Shown here: positions 1 to 7,664 of the stretch, piece after piece | Layout: each line of letters opens with the position of its first letter | Position numbering within the stretch: position 1 is the stretch's first letter | Origin: Aristaeella sp045546035 | GTDB lineage: Bacteria > Bacillota > Clostridia > Christensenellales > Aristaeellaceae | NCBI GenBank assembly: GCA_045546035.1 | Contig: JAZQCB010000039.1 | Span: forward strand, 33,157-97,156 | Reading direction: 5' to 3' | DNA: 64,000 nucleotides | The notes under the pieces: model-generated | What the model was told of the DNA's origin: nothing | The model's database searches: none | What the model saw: only the letters and a program-made list of their open reading frames with translations | Program-made: the position numbers and the translations under genes

Positions 1-338
1 CCGTTGTGAACGCCGACCACCTCGGATTCCACCTCGCCCGAGCCGGAGCCGGTGCAGTTGCCGCTCACATGGGGATGGGCGTTGACGACGGTGGGCTCCC
101 CGTGGGTGGCCCAGCGGGTATGGCCGATGCCGCAGGCACCCTCCAGCGCCCGGCCGTTGTCCGTCTTCTCCTCCAGCTTGATCAGCTTTCCCGTGGCCTT
201 GATGACCTGGGCCGGAGCTTCCCCATCGCGGACGGCCAGCCCCGCGGAATCATATCCCCGGTATTCCAGCCGTTTGAGCCCGCCCAGTAGGATCGGCGCC
301 GCCTGGTGCCGTCCCGTAAACCCCACGATTCCGCACAT
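1..338 (-). CDS. glmS: Glutamine--fructose-6-phosphate aminotransferase, N-terminal part (cut by window edge)
   Basis: GlmS makes glucosamine-6-phosphate from fructose-6-phosphate and glutamine, the first step of UDP-GlcNAc and cell-wall precursor synthesis. Only the first 112 codons are present. The protein begins MCGIVGF, so Cys2 becomes the N-terminal nucleophile of a class II glutamine amidotransferase. The motifs GLKRLEYRGYDSAG and GHTRWATHGEP follow, and the sequence leaves the window in VVGVHNG, just before the usual HNGIIENY block. The ATG at 338 has a GAGGGGG ribosome site about 7 bases upstream. The isomerase domains lie outside the window, so their integrity cannot be judged. Confidence 0.95.
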   Translation of the reverse strand, partial: MCGIVGFTGRHQAAPILLGGLKRLEYRGYDSAGLAVRDGEAPAQVIKATGKLIKLEEKTDNGRALEGACGIGHTRWATHGEPTVVNAHPHVSGNCTGSGSGEVESEVVGVHN

Positions 339-371
339 GTCTATTCCCCCTCGTTCTTTCATCCGTTCGGT

Positions 372-401
372 ATTGTAACACCCCTGCCCAGCCTCTCGCA
401 A
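372..401 (-). promoter_or_regulatory. Sigma-A-type promoter of glmS
   Basis: Read on the minus strand: -35 TTGCGA (396-401), 18-bp spacer, -10 TACAAT (372-377). It lies about 35 bases upstream of the glmS start. No glmS ribozyme core was recognised in the short leader. Confidence 0.6.
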
Positions 402-449
402 GACCGCCCCTTGCATTTGTCCTGTTTTTGCACTCGGGAAGAAAAAGGA

Positions 450-478
450 TTGCGTCCCATCGGGCGAAGTGATATAAT
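450..478 (+). promoter_or_regulatory. Sigma-A-type promoter of the phosphofructokinase gene
   Basis: -35 TTGCGT (450-455), 17-bp spacer, -10 TATAAT (473-478). Transcription from about 485 gives a leader of roughly 110 bases in which no known riboswitch was recognised. Confidence 0.7.
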
Positions 479-597
479 TCCCGTAATTGGCGGTCTCCGG
501 AAGGGGGCCGCCGGGAGGAAAGGTCCTGAAACGGGGCCGTTTCCGGTCCGTCCTCCCCGCATGGGGATCAACGCATCTTTGAAAGGAGCTTCGAACA

Positions 598-1866
598 ATG
601 AAAGGGAACGTCCTCGTCGGGCAGTCCGGTGGACCGACTGCCGTCATCAACTCAAGCCTCGCCGGCGTGTATAAAACCGCCATGGAGCGCGGCTACGCCA
701 ATGTTTACGGCATGCGGTACGGCATCCAGGGGTTCATGGATGAGCAGTATGTCAATCTCTCGGATTATATCAAGAACGAGCTGGACCTGGAGCTGCTGAA
801 GCGGACGCCCTCCGCCTTCCTGGGGACCTGCCGCTATAAGCTGCCGGAAATCCACGAGGATGTGACGGTTTACGAGAAGATCTTCAAGCTGCTGGATAAG
901 CTGGATATCGAAGTTTTCATCTATATCGGCGGAAACGACTCCATGGATACCATCCGGAAGATGTTCGACTACTCCCTGCTGACCGGCGCGAAGCAGAAAT
1001 TCGTCGGCTGCCCCAAGACCATCGATAACGACCTGGCCATTACCGATCATACGCCCGGCTTCGGCAGCGCCGCCAAGTATATCGCCACCTCGACCAAGGA
1101 AATCATCTGCGACGCCCTGGGCTTCTCCTATAAGAAGAAGAACGTGACGATCGTGGAGGTCATGGGCCGCAACGCGGGCTGGCTGACCGGCGCCGCCGCC
1201 CTCTCCCGCAGCGAGGATTGTGCCGGCCCCGATCTGATCTATCTGCCGGAAGTAACCTTCGATATTCCGAAATTTGTCGCCAAGGTGAAGACCCTGCTGG
1301 AAAAGAAGGACGTGGTCGTGGCGGTTGTTTCCGAGGGAATCAAAACCGCGGACGGCAAGTATGTCTGTGAAAACACCGCCGGCTCCAACACCAAGGACGC
1401 CTTCGGCCATATCCAGATGACCGGGACCGCCGCCTATCTGGCGGATGTGGTCCACAACGAGCTGGGCTGCAAAACCCGGGCTGTTGAGCTTTCCACCCTG
1501 CAGCGTGCCGCGGCCCATATGGCCAGCAAGATCGACGTGGACGAAGCCTACAACGTCGGCGGCGCCACGGTGAAGGCCGCCGATGAAGGAAGCTCCGGCG
1601 TCATGGTCGTGATCGACCGGGTGTCCGACGATCCCTACCAGAGCGCCACCGGCGTCTACGATGTCCATCGCATCGCCAACGGCGAAAAGGTGGTTCCCCT
1701 CAAGTGGATCAACAAATCCGGCGACTATGTGACGGAAGAGTTCATCGATTATGTGAGCCCCCTGATTCAGGGCCACTATCAGCCCATGATGGTCGACGGT
1801 CTGCCCCGCCATCTGAACATGAATCTGAAGAATTACGACTGGGCCCGTTCTCCCTCCCATAAGTAA
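598..1866 (+). CDS. pfp: 6-phosphofructokinase, probably pyrophosphate-dependent
   Basis: Converts fructose-6-phosphate to fructose-1,6-bisphosphate in glycolysis. The 422-residue protein starts MKGNVLVGQSGGPTAVINSS (nucleotide-site loop). It has GGNDSMDT near residue 108, where ATP enzymes have GGDGS, and PKTIDNDL near residue 135, where ATP enzymes have PGTIDND. In the family, Asp at the second position of that loop blocks ATP and Lys before TIDND contacts pyrophosphate, so PPi is the expected phosphoryl donor and the reaction would be reversible. MGRNAGW (substrate site) is present. The ATG at 598 is preceded by AAAGGAG. The gene is monocistronic, between its own promoter and a strong terminator. 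Confidence 0.92.
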   Translation: MKGNVLVGQSGGPTAVINSSLAGVYKTAMERGYANVYGMRYGIQGFMDEQYVNLSDYIKNELDLELLKRTPSAFLGTCRYKLPEIHEDVTVYEKIFKLLDKLDIEVFIYIGGNDSMDTIRKMFDYSLLTGAKQKFVGCPKTIDNDLAITDHTPGFGSAAKYIATSTKEIICDALGFSYKKKNVTIVEVMGRNAGWLTGAAALSRSEDCAGPDLIYLPEVTFDIPKFVAKVKTLLEKKDVVVAVVSEGIKTADGKYVCENTAGSNTKDAFGHIQMTGTAAYLADVVHNELGCKTRAVELSTLQRAAAHMASKIDVDEAYNVGGATVKAADEGSSGVMVVIDRVSDDPYQSATGVYDVHRIANGEKVVPLKWINKSGDYVTEEFIDYVSPLIQGHYQPMMVDGLPRHLNMNLKNYDWARSPSHK

Positions 1867-1881
1867 TTCCCCGCAGGCCTG

Positions 1882-1916
1882 CCCGCGCGGCGTTTTCGCC
1901 GCGCGGGTTCTTTTTC
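1882..1916 (+). terminator. Rho-independent terminator of pfp
   Basis: A perfect 10-bp GC-rich stem (1882-1891 with 1898-1907) has a short T-rich loop and is followed by TTCTTTTTC. Confidence 0.9.
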
Positions 1917-1923
1917 ATCGCCC

Positions 1924-1954
1924 GAATAAAAACCCCCGGGCGTAATGCCCGGGG
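1924..1954 (-). terminator. Rho-independent terminator of the aroF-tyrA unit
   Basis: An 8-bp stem (1934-1941 with 1947-1954) around a 5-base loop is followed on the minus strand by GTTTTTATT. With the pfp terminator it separates two converging units. Confidence 0.8.
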
Positions 1955-2018
1955 AATCGTTCATCGCGCCTTGTTCTGTCCGGTTTGGCGCCGGCCGCTG
2001 ATCGGAGGCTTTGTCTTT

Positions 2019-2849
2019 TTAATCCAGCGCTTCCTTGCAGATTCTTCCCTCCCGAAGCACCGGCCTGAGCTTCTCCGCCTCTCCGGAGGAAAGCGCCTCC
2101 CGGTATTCGGTCAGCCGGGCGATCAGGTCGTCCAGCGCGGGCAGCAGCAGATCCCGGTTTTCCAGAAACAGCTCCGTCCACATGTTTTCATTCAGGCGGG
2201 CCACCCGCGTCATGTCCAGGAAGCTTCCCGCGGAAAAGCCCTTGTGAAGCGCCGACAGTGGATTTTTCACATACGCGCCGGAGACGATATGGGCCAGCTG
2301 GCTGGTATAGGCGATCATTTCATCGTGGTTTTCGGGCGTGGTAAAGCGCACCGATTTAAACCCGCTCTCCAGGAAAAACTGCTTGGCCCGCTCCCGGTCC
2401 TCGATCGAAACGTCCGCCATGGGACAGAGGATCATGGAGGCATTTTCAAAAAGATTGGCCCGCGCGGAAGCGAAGCCGGAAAACTCCCGGCCGGCCATGG
2501 GATGCCCGCCGATGTAGCTCCAGGAATAATGCTCGCTCAGGGGGCCGATCCGGTCAAAGACATATCGCTTCACCCCCGCGCAGTCGATGACCAGCGCCTT
2601 CGAACCGAAAAGGGCAGCGTGATCCCGGATATAGCTCACGCACTGCTCCGGATACAGGCAGACCAGCACCACGTCGCATCCCGGCAGCATCTCATCGTCA
2701 AGCGCGTCATGGATCGCTTCCATGGCCCGGGCCTGTAGCATGACCCGCTTGTCGATATCGTACCCGAACACGGTATGCTCCGTATGTTTGCGGATGCTCA
2801 TGGCCAGGGAGCCGCCGATCAGCCCCAGGCCCACAATTCCGATCTTCAT
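2019..2849 (-). CDS. tyrA: Prephenate dehydrogenase
   Basis: Oxidatively decarboxylates prephenate to 4-hydroxyphenylpyruvate in tyrosine synthesis. The 276-residue protein begins MKIGIVGLGLIGGS, a Rossmann dinucleotide fold, followed by FGYDIDK at the end of the second strand. The block GGHPMAGRE near residue 125 holds the catalytic His. There is no C-terminal ACT domain, so this is the short form. The start at 2849 has AAGGAG 7-10 bases upstream; the open frame continues 70 codons further upstream but that part is not homologous. It lies 122 bases downstream of aroF, so the two probably form one transcript that supplies chorismate and commits it to tyrosine. Confidence 0.93.
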   Translation of the reverse strand: MKIGIVGLGLIGGSLAMSIRKHTEHTVFGYDIDKRVMLQARAMEAIHDALDDEMLPGCDVVLVCLYPEQCVSYIRDHAALFGSKALVIDCAGVKRYVFDRIGPLSEHYSWSYIGGHPMAGREFSGFASARANLFENASMILCPMADVSIEDRERAKQFFLESGFKSVRFTTPENHDEMIAYTSQLAHIVSGAYVKNPLSALHKGFSAGSFLDMTRVARLNENMWTELFLENRDLLLPALDDLIARLTEYREALSSGEAEKLRPVLREGRICKEALD

Positions 2850-2971
2850 CGCTTTTCTCCTTTTTCCGCCGGAAAGGGCGGTTTTGATTTCCAGCCCCGG
2901 ACATGCTTCGGCTCTCTCCGCCGCCGAAGCATGTCCGTCCTCCGTCCGCGGGGAAAGCGCCTCCGCCGGTC

Positions 2972-3976
2972 TTATCTTACAGCATAGGGCAGCACGTTCC
3001 GCACGCTCTTCGCCAGGTCGTCGAACTGTTCCGGCGTCAGGGACTGCTTCCCGTCGCACAGGGCGTGGGGCGGGTCGTTGTGCACCTCGATCATCAGCCC
3101 GTCCGCCCCGGCCACCGCGGCCGCCATCGCCATGGATTTGACCAGATAGGCATGCCCCGTTCCGTGGCTGGGATCAACGATGATGGGCAGATGGGTCAGC
3201 CGGCGGAGCACCGGCACCGCGGAAAGATCCAGCGTGTTCCTGGTATAGGTTTCGAAGGTCCTGATGCCCCGTTCGCACAGGATCACGTTGTTGTTGCCGC
3301 CGGCCATGACATATTCCGCGCTCATCAGCAGCTCCTCCAGCGTGTTGGCCAGCCCCCGCTTGATCAGGATGGTTTTCCGGGTCTGTCCCAGCTCCTTGAG
3401 CAGCTCGAAATTCTGCATATTCCGGGCGCCGACCTGGATCACGTCCACATCCTCGAACAGGGGCAGATGGGAGGCTTCCATGATCTCCGTTACGATGGGC
3501 ATCCCGGTGGCCTTCCTGGCCTCCTTCAGCAGCTCCAGCCCCTGCTCGTGCAGCCCCTGAAAAGCGTAGGGAGAGGTACGGGGTTTGAAGGCCCCGCCCC
3601 GCAGAAGCCCCGCGCCGCTTTTCTGTACGGAGCGGGCGACGGAAATAATCTGCTCCCTGGATTCCACCGAGCAGGGGCCGGCGATGATCTGGAAGTGGCC
3701 TCCGCCGATTTTAACCCCGCCGCAGTCGATGACCGAGTCGTCCTCATGGAATTTGCGGTTCGCGCTTTTAAAAGGCTCCTGAATGCGCTTGACGCTCTCC
3801 ACCACGTCCAGGGAGCCGATCACATCCGTATCCAGGCGGCTGGTATCCCCGATCAGGCCGATGATGGTCCGGTTCTGGCCCTGGGAAAGATGGAGATGAA
3901 AGCCGATTCCCTCCAGCCAGTCCGTCAGGTTTTTGACCTGCTTCTCGTTAACCTGATCCTTCAAAACGATAATCAT
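2972..3976 (-). CDS. aroF: 3-deoxy-7-phosphoheptulonate (DAHP) synthase, type I-beta with regulatory N-domain
   Basis: Condenses phosphoenolpyruvate with erythrose-4-phosphate at the entry to the shikimate pathway. The 334-residue protein has an N-terminal ferredoxin-like domain of about 70 residues (MIIVLKDQVNEKQVKNL...), as in the Thermotoga enzyme, where it binds tyrosine or phenylalanine for feedback control. The KDO8P/DAHP synthase barrel follows: GPCSVES, LRGGAFKPRTSPY, GARNMQN, KRG, CERGIRTFE, DPSHGTG and EVHNDP, which include the metal and substrate residues. The start at 3976 follows GAGGAG; upstream in-frame sequence is not conserved. Neighbour tyrA suggests tyrosine feedback, which is inference. 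Confidence 0.94.
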   Translation of the reverse strand: MIIVLKDQVNEKQVKNLTDWLEGIGFHLHLSQGQNRTIIGLIGDTSRLDTDVIGSLDVVESVKRIQEPFKSANRKFHEDDSVIDCGGVKIGGGHFQIIAGPCSVESREQIISVARSVQKSGAGLLRGGAFKPRTSPYAFQGLHEQGLELLKEARKATGMPIVTEIMEASHLPLFEDVDVIQVGARNMQNFELLKELGQTRKTILIKRGLANTLEELLMSAEYVMAGGNNNVILCERGIRTFETYTRNTLDLSAVPVLRRLTHLPIIVDPSHGTGHAYLVKSMAMAAAVAGADGLMIEVHNDPPHALCDGKQSLTPEQFDDLAKSVRNVLPYAVR

Positions 3977-4061
3977 TGTTCGTTTCTCCTCTCCTGTCCC
4001 TCGGGAAACCGTCGGAATGGGTTCCGGACCCGCGGGGCAAGCCATCCGCGATTTCCGGATT

Positions 4062-4090
4062 ATCTTAAGCGATCCGGGAGAAAAAAGCAA
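4062..4090 (-). promoter_or_regulatory. Sigma-A-type promoter of aroF-tyrA
   Basis: On the minus strand: -35 TTGCTT (4085-4090), 17-bp spacer, -10 TAAGAT (4062-4067). The leader to aroF is about 80 bases; no T-box specifier or leader peptide was recognised. Confidence 0.6.
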
Positions 4091-4125
4091 TCTCCGGAAC
4101 CCCTTCCCTTCGTTTTCTCTCTGTT

Positions 4126-4229
4126 TTCTCTCCGTTCATAGCCCGGGCGTATCCCTTTGCGATCCAGGTGGCGGCCCACAGGATCACGCGGTTCTCTCCA
4201 TTCGCACCCCGCGGGTATCCCTTTCGCGG
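4126..4229. repeat. Imperfect direct repeat, two copies offset by 66 bases
   Basis: Both copies begin TTCTCTCC and contain GTATCCCTTT followed by a CG-rich tail. The first runs 4126 to about 4161, the second 4192 to about 4229. The second ends 12 bases before the PAP2 -35 box. Confidence 0.5.
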
Positions 4230-4241
4230 TTCTGTTGATCG

Positions 4242-4270
4242 TTGAATTCCTTTTCCCCCTGTGATAGAAT
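4242..4270 (+). promoter_or_regulatory. Sigma-A-type promoter of the PAP2 gene, extended -10
   Basis: -35 TTGAAT (4242-4247), 17-bp spacer, -10 TAGAAT (4265-4270) with a TGA extension just upstream of the -10. It lies 37 bases from the PAP2 start codon. Confidence 0.7.
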
Positions 4271-4307
4271 ACATTTGCTTCAAAACGCGCTTGAGGGAGG
4301 TAGCTGA

Positions 4308-5243
4308 ATGGGTGTTTTGTATTTTCTGGCCGGTCTGCGGAACAGCGTGCTGACGGCGTTTTTTTCCGTTCTGACCTATCTGGGGAGCGAAATGACCGCC
4401 GTGGCCGTTCCGATGATCGTATACTGGTGTTTCAGCAAACACCGCGCCTATTTTTTGACGGCCAACGTGGCCCTCGGCAGCGCCGTTTGCCAGGGGCTGA
4501 AATTCCTTTGTAAGGTGCCCCGTCCCTTCGTCCGTGATCCGAAGTTCGAAATAGTGGAATCGGCCCGCGCGGACGCGGGAGGGTATTCCTTCCCCAGCGG
4601 CCATACCGAAAGCGCAACCTCCCTCTTTGGCTCCCTGGCCTTGATTCTGAGAAACCGCGGGGCCCGGATCGTCTGCGTCGCGTTCATTGTTCTGGTCGGC
4701 TTCTCCCGCATGTATCTGGGCGTTCACTATCCCACGGATGTTCTGGGCGGGCTGCTGATCGGGCTGGCGCTGATGGCGGCGCTCTACCCCGCCTATAAAG
4801 CCAGCGAAAAGAACCCGAAGGTTTTTCCGGTTCTTTTCGGCGCCGCGGCGGCCTGTTCCCTTATCGGAGCCCTGCTGATCGAATTCGGTCCTCGCGGAGC
4901 GGAGGAGGATCCTGCCAACTGGGCTGAAGCGGTCAAGAATCTGAACCTGCTCGCCGGCTGCATGGCGGCCTTTTCCATCTCCATCCCCGTCGAGCGTAAA
5001 TATATCCGGTTCCAGACGAAGGCGGTCTGGTGGGTGCAGGCGCTGAAGGCCGGGCTGGGGCTCTCCCTGGCCATGGGGCTTCGTCTCGGGCTCAAGCCCC
5101 TGTTTGCCGCCCTCCTGGGGGATCTGGGGATCGCCTCCTTCCTCCGCTATTTCCTGATGACCCTCTTCTGCCTCCTGGTCTGGCCCATGGCCTTCCCCAT
5201 CCTGAACCGGCTGGGGCGGCGTCGCGAGGAAGACGCGGCCTGA
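4308..5243 (+). CDS. PAP2-family membrane phosphatase
   Basis: An integral membrane lipid-phosphatase-like protein of 311 residues. The three PAP2 signature blocks are visible: K-x6-RP (KFLCKVPRPF, around residue 65), PSGH (near 98), and SRMYLGVHYPTDVLGG (near 140), which carries the catalytic His and Asp. Family substrates include undecaprenyl pyrophosphate and phosphatidylglycerol phosphate; which applies here cannot be told. Hydrophobic segments run through the whole protein, and an extra C-terminal half of about 140 residues with several membrane helices lies beyond the catalytic core. GAGGGAGG precedes the ATG. It has its own promoter and a terminator downstream. Confidence 0.88.
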   Translation: MGVLYFLAGLRNSVLTAFFSVLTYLGSEMTAVAVPMIVYWCFSKHRAYFLTANVALGSAVCQGLKFLCKVPRPFVRDPKFEIVESARADAGGYSFPSGHTESATSLFGSLALILRNRGARIVCVAFIVLVGFSRMYLGVHYPTDVLGGLLIGLALMAALYPAYKASEKNPKVFPVLFGAAAACSLIGALLIEFGPRGAEEDPANWAEAVKNLNLLAGCMAAFSISIPVERKYIRFQTKAVWWVQALKAGLGLSLAMGLRLGLKPLFAALLGDLGIASFLRYFLMTLFCLLVWPMAFPILNRLGRRREEDAA

Positions 5244-5290
5244 GCGGGTGGAAACCCTCGCGAAAAACACCCGTTATTTACATTCCCCTG

Positions 5291-5331
5291 CGCCTCCTCC
5301 CGGAAACACACCATGGGGAGGAGGCGTTTTG
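5291..5331 (+). terminator. Rho-independent terminator of the PAP2 gene
   Basis: A perfect 11-bp stem (5291-5301 with 5316-5326) is followed by TTTTG. Confidence 0.8.
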
Positions 5332-5354
5332 CGTCCCGGAAGTCGTCCGCGGGT

Positions 5355-5390
5355 CCAAAAACAAAAAACGCCATCGAGGCTCCGATGGCA
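5355..5390 (-). terminator. Rho-independent terminator of the tRNA operon
   Basis: On the minus strand a 7-bp stem (5383-5389 with 5370-5376) is followed by GTTTTTTGTTTTTGG, directly after tRNA-Gly(TCC). Confidence 0.85.
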
Positions 5391-5398
5391 TAAAAAAG

Positions 5399-5469
5399 AG
5401 CGGGTGATGGGAATCGAACCCACGTAGCCAGCTTGGAAGGCTGGAACTCTACCATTGAGTTACACCCGC
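5399..5469 (-). tRNA. tRNA-Gly (anticodon TCC)
   Basis: The cloverleaf folds with a 7-bp acceptor (GCGGGTG/CACCCGC), anticodon loop CTTCCAA and T-loop TTCGATT. Discriminator is U; no CCA is encoded. Last gene of the seven-tRNA operon. Confidence 0.95.
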
Positions 5470-5478
5470 AAATAAAAA

Positions 5479-5554
5479 TGGAGCGGTAGACGAGGCTCGG
5501 ACTCGCGCCCTCCACCTTGGCAAGGTGGCGCTCTACCAACTGAGCTACTACCGC
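5479..5554 (-). tRNA. tRNA-Gly (anticodon GCC)
   Basis: Acceptor GCGGTAG/CTACCGC, anticodon loop TTGCCAA, discriminator U and an encoded CCA (5479-5481). It lies 9 bases upstream of tRNA-Gly(TCC). Confidence 0.95.
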
Positions 5555-5587
5555 ATGTCCACTTGACCGTGGAAACCGGGAAAACAG

Positions 5588-5668
5588 TGCGGACGAAGAG
5601 ACTCGAACTCTTACGTCTGGGACACCAGAACCTAAATCTGGCGCGTCTGCCAATTCCGCCACGCCCGC
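5588..5668 (-). tRNA. tRNA-Leu (anticodon TAG)
   Basis: A class II tRNA with a short extra arm. Acceptor is GCGGGCG/CGTCCGC with one G-U pair, anticodon loop TTTAG, discriminator A. CCA is not encoded. Confidence 0.93.
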
Positions 5669-5693
5669 AGGCTGCCCGGCAAAGGCAGAGAAA

Positions 5694-5766
5694 TGACCCA
5701 TTGGAGATTCGAACTCCAGACACCTTGATTAAAAGTCAAGTGCTCTGCCAACTGAGCTAATGGGTC
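5694..5766 (-). tRNA. tRNA-Lys (anticodon TTT)
   Basis: Acceptor GACCCAT/ATGGGTC, anticodon loop CTTTTAA, T-loop TTCGAAT, discriminator A, no encoded CCA. Confidence 0.95.
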
Positions 5767-5771
5767 GTAAG

Positions 5772-5843
5772 CTGGGGTGGCAGGGCTCGAACCTACGAAT
5801 GCGGGAGTCAAAGTCCCGTGCCTTACCACTTGGCTACACCCCA
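5772..5843 (-). tRNA. tRNA-Gln (anticodon TTG)
   Basis: Acceptor TGGGGTG/CACCCCA with the U1-A72 pair typical of tRNA-Gln, anticodon loop CTTTGAC, discriminator G, no encoded CCA. Confidence 0.95.
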
Positions 5844-5880
5844 ACGTAGGTAACTCTTCTGCCAATCAAGGAGCCGAAAA

Positions 5881-5958
5881 TGGGGTGAGTAGTGGGACTC
5901 GAACCCACGCTCTCCAGAGCCACAATCTGGCGCGTTAACCAACTACGCTATACCCACC
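5881..5958 (-). tRNA. tRNA-His (anticodon GTG)
   Basis: Anticodon loop TTGTGG. The extra G at -1 (complement of 5958) opposes discriminator C73 (complement of 5884), the identity element of tRNA-His. CCA is encoded at 5881-5883. Confidence 0.95.
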
Positions 5959-5964
5959 ATAAAC

Positions 5965-6041
5965 TGGCGCGCCTGGAGGGGCTCGAACCCCCGGCCCACG
6001 GCTTAGAAGGCCGTTGCTCTATCCAACTGAGCTACAGGCGC
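5965..6041 (-). tRNA. tRNA-Arg (anticodon TCT)
   Basis: Acceptor GCGCCTG/CAGGCGC, anticodon loop CTTCTAA, discriminator G, encoded CCA at 5965-5967. First gene of the operon. Confidence 0.95.
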
Positions 6042-6115
6042 AAGCCAAAGGGACGGCTTCTCCAAAGGGCTTTGGCGCTCGGCGGAACGTGGTACATTTC
6101 CGCTGACATTTGTGG

Positions 6116-6144
6116 ATTATATCACCACATTCCGCATCTGTCAA
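6116..6144 (-). promoter_or_regulatory. Perfect-consensus sigma-A promoter of the tRNA operon
   Basis: Minus strand: -35 TTGACA (6139-6144), 17-bp spacer, -10 TATAAT (6116-6121), both perfect. It starts 3 bases beyond the histidine kinase stop, so the kinase gene and tRNA operon are packed end to end. Confidence 0.9.
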
Positions 6145-6146
6145 CA

Positions 6147-7664
6147 TTAAATTTCAGAACCTTCTTCTTCCGCCTTCGGCAGCTCAAACCAGAAGGTGGT
6201 GCCCTCCCCGATCCGGCTGTCCACGCCGTAGGGCGCGTGATGGTTTTCCAGGATTCCCCTGCAGATGTTCAGCCCCAGGCCGCTGCCGATGACGGCCCGT
6301 TTGTGGCTCTCCCGGGTCCGGTAATACCGATCCCAGATAAAGGGAAGCTCAGAAGGATCGATGCCGCTGCCCGTGTCCCGGATGCAGACGCGGACGGCGC
6401 CGTCCCGCTCCTCTTCTGTCAAAACGACTGTTTTATCCTTGCCGGTATAGGTCAGGGCGTTGCCCAGCAGGTTGTAGACCACCTGCTCGATCCGCGCGCT
6501 GTCGCCGCGAACCAGCACCGGATTCCCGGCCTCGCATCGGATCACGTATCCGTCCTTTTCCGTCATGGCGCTGACCCGGCCGCAGATGGCGCGGACCAGG
6601 CGGGTCAGGTCAAAATCGGTGATCATCATCTGCATGCTGCCCGTCCGCAGGCGGCTGAAATCCAGCACTTCGTTGACCAGGGAGGACAGCCGGTTGGTTT
6701 CGTCGATGATCACCTGCATATTCTCCGGGTTCATTTCATCCGGAATATCCCGCATCGTTTCCGCGTATCCCTGAATCATGGTCAGCGGCGTCCGCAGGTC
6801 ATGGGAAATATTGGCGATCAGCTCCCTTTGCAGGTTCTCCACCCGCTTCAGGTCGTCCGCCGCCCGGATCAGGGTATCGTTGAGCTCAGCAATTTCCCGG
6901 TATCCCCCGCTGTGGGGCGGCCGCTGATATTCTCTGTCCTTCAGATGGCGGGCCGCCTCGTTGGTCTCGATGATCGGTCGGGAAACGCTGCCGGACATAA
7001 AAAAGCCGATCGCCACGGTCGCCGCCAGGGTCACCGCGACGATGTAAAGGAACTGCCTCCGCAGCATGGAAAGGAGGGTGCTTGTGGGGGTAATCTGCGC
7101 GTTGATCATCAGGGTCCCCCCGCGGCCGTCCGAAAAGGTCACCTTACGCACATACAGCATGCTCATTCCTGTCCGGTTCTGGGTTTCGGGGGGCTGTCCC
7201 TCAAATTCCTCCCGGTGATACCGCTCATTCCGGAAAGGGGCGACCCGTGTCACTTCGACTTTTTCGCTGCCGTCCTCCGGCGCGCTGGCGATCAGCCGCC
7301 GCAGCTCCCGGTTGGAAAGGTGATGCAGCAGGCAGAAACGGACATGGTCGATCGACAGCACTTCCTGGCCTTCATCGTCCACCATCAGCAGGCACACCTC
7401 GTTTTCCGCGCTGATCTGATCCGCCAGGGTACTCAGATCCTCATGGTCGATATTCCGCAGGATGGTATCCGCCGCTTCCCGCACCTGCCCGGAGCGATAG
7501 TTCTGATAGAAACTGTAAAGCATCGCGATCTGGCAGACCCAGATCAGCGAAATAATAAATCCAACCAGCACCGTCAGATAGGTCAGCAGTTTCCCCCGGA
7601 TCCCGATCCGCCCGGCAAGAAAGGCTTCCCGATAGGCCAGGGCGTTCCGTTTATTCCTTTTCAA
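6147..7664 (-). CDS. Two-component sensor histidine kinase
   Basis: A membrane kinase of 505 residues partnered with the response regulator just upstream, whose gene it overlaps by 14 bases. Two membrane helices (about 26-49 and 205-223) enclose an extracytoplasmic domain of about 155 residues. A HAMP-like linker follows, then the HisKA block with His288 (ISHDLRTPL), the N box NLLGNAL, DTGSGID and GSGLGLNI. The start is a TTG at 7664 with GTGGGG a few bases upstream; no better in-frame start exists before the first helix. The signal sensed is unknown; PhoR/ResE-type kinases are the nearest general class. Confidence 0.9.
   Translation of the reverse strand: MKRNKRNALAYREAFLAGRIGIRGKLLTYLTVLVGFIISLIWVCQIAMLYSFYQNYRSGQVREAADTILRNIDHEDLSTLADQISAENEVCLLMVDDEGQEVLSIDHVRFCLLHHLSNRELRRLIASAPEDGSEKVEVTRVAPFRNERYHREEFEGQPPETQNRTGMSMLYVRKVTFSDGRGGTLMINAQITPTSTLLSMLRRQFLYIVAVTLAATVAIGFFMSGSVSRPIIETNEAARHLKDREYQRPPHSGGYREIAELNDTLIRAADDLKRVENLQRELIANISHDLRTPLTMIQGYAETMRDIPDEMNPENMQVIIDETNRLSSLVNEVLDFSRLRTGSMQMMITDFDLTRLVRAICGRVSAMTEKDGYVIRCEAGNPVLVRGDSARIEQVVYNLLGNALTYTGKDKTVVLTEEERDGAVRVCIRDTGSGIDPSELPFIWDRYYRTRESHKRAVIGSGLGLNICRGILENHHAPYGVDSRIGEGTTFWFELPKAEEEGSEI

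Larger units (their letters stand above)
3977..4307. other. Divergent intergenic region aroF / PAP2
   Basis: This 331-base gap holds the aroF promoter (4062-4090, minus), the PAP2 promoter (4242-4270, plus) and, between them, two imperfect direct copies of a pyrimidine-rich element (about 4126-4161 and 4192-4229). No credible small gene was found. Confidence 0.6.

Noticed and set aside
3977..4061. T-box or tyrosine leader before aroF
   Set aside because: The leader is only about 80 bases and lacks the T-box sequence and specifier-loop structure.
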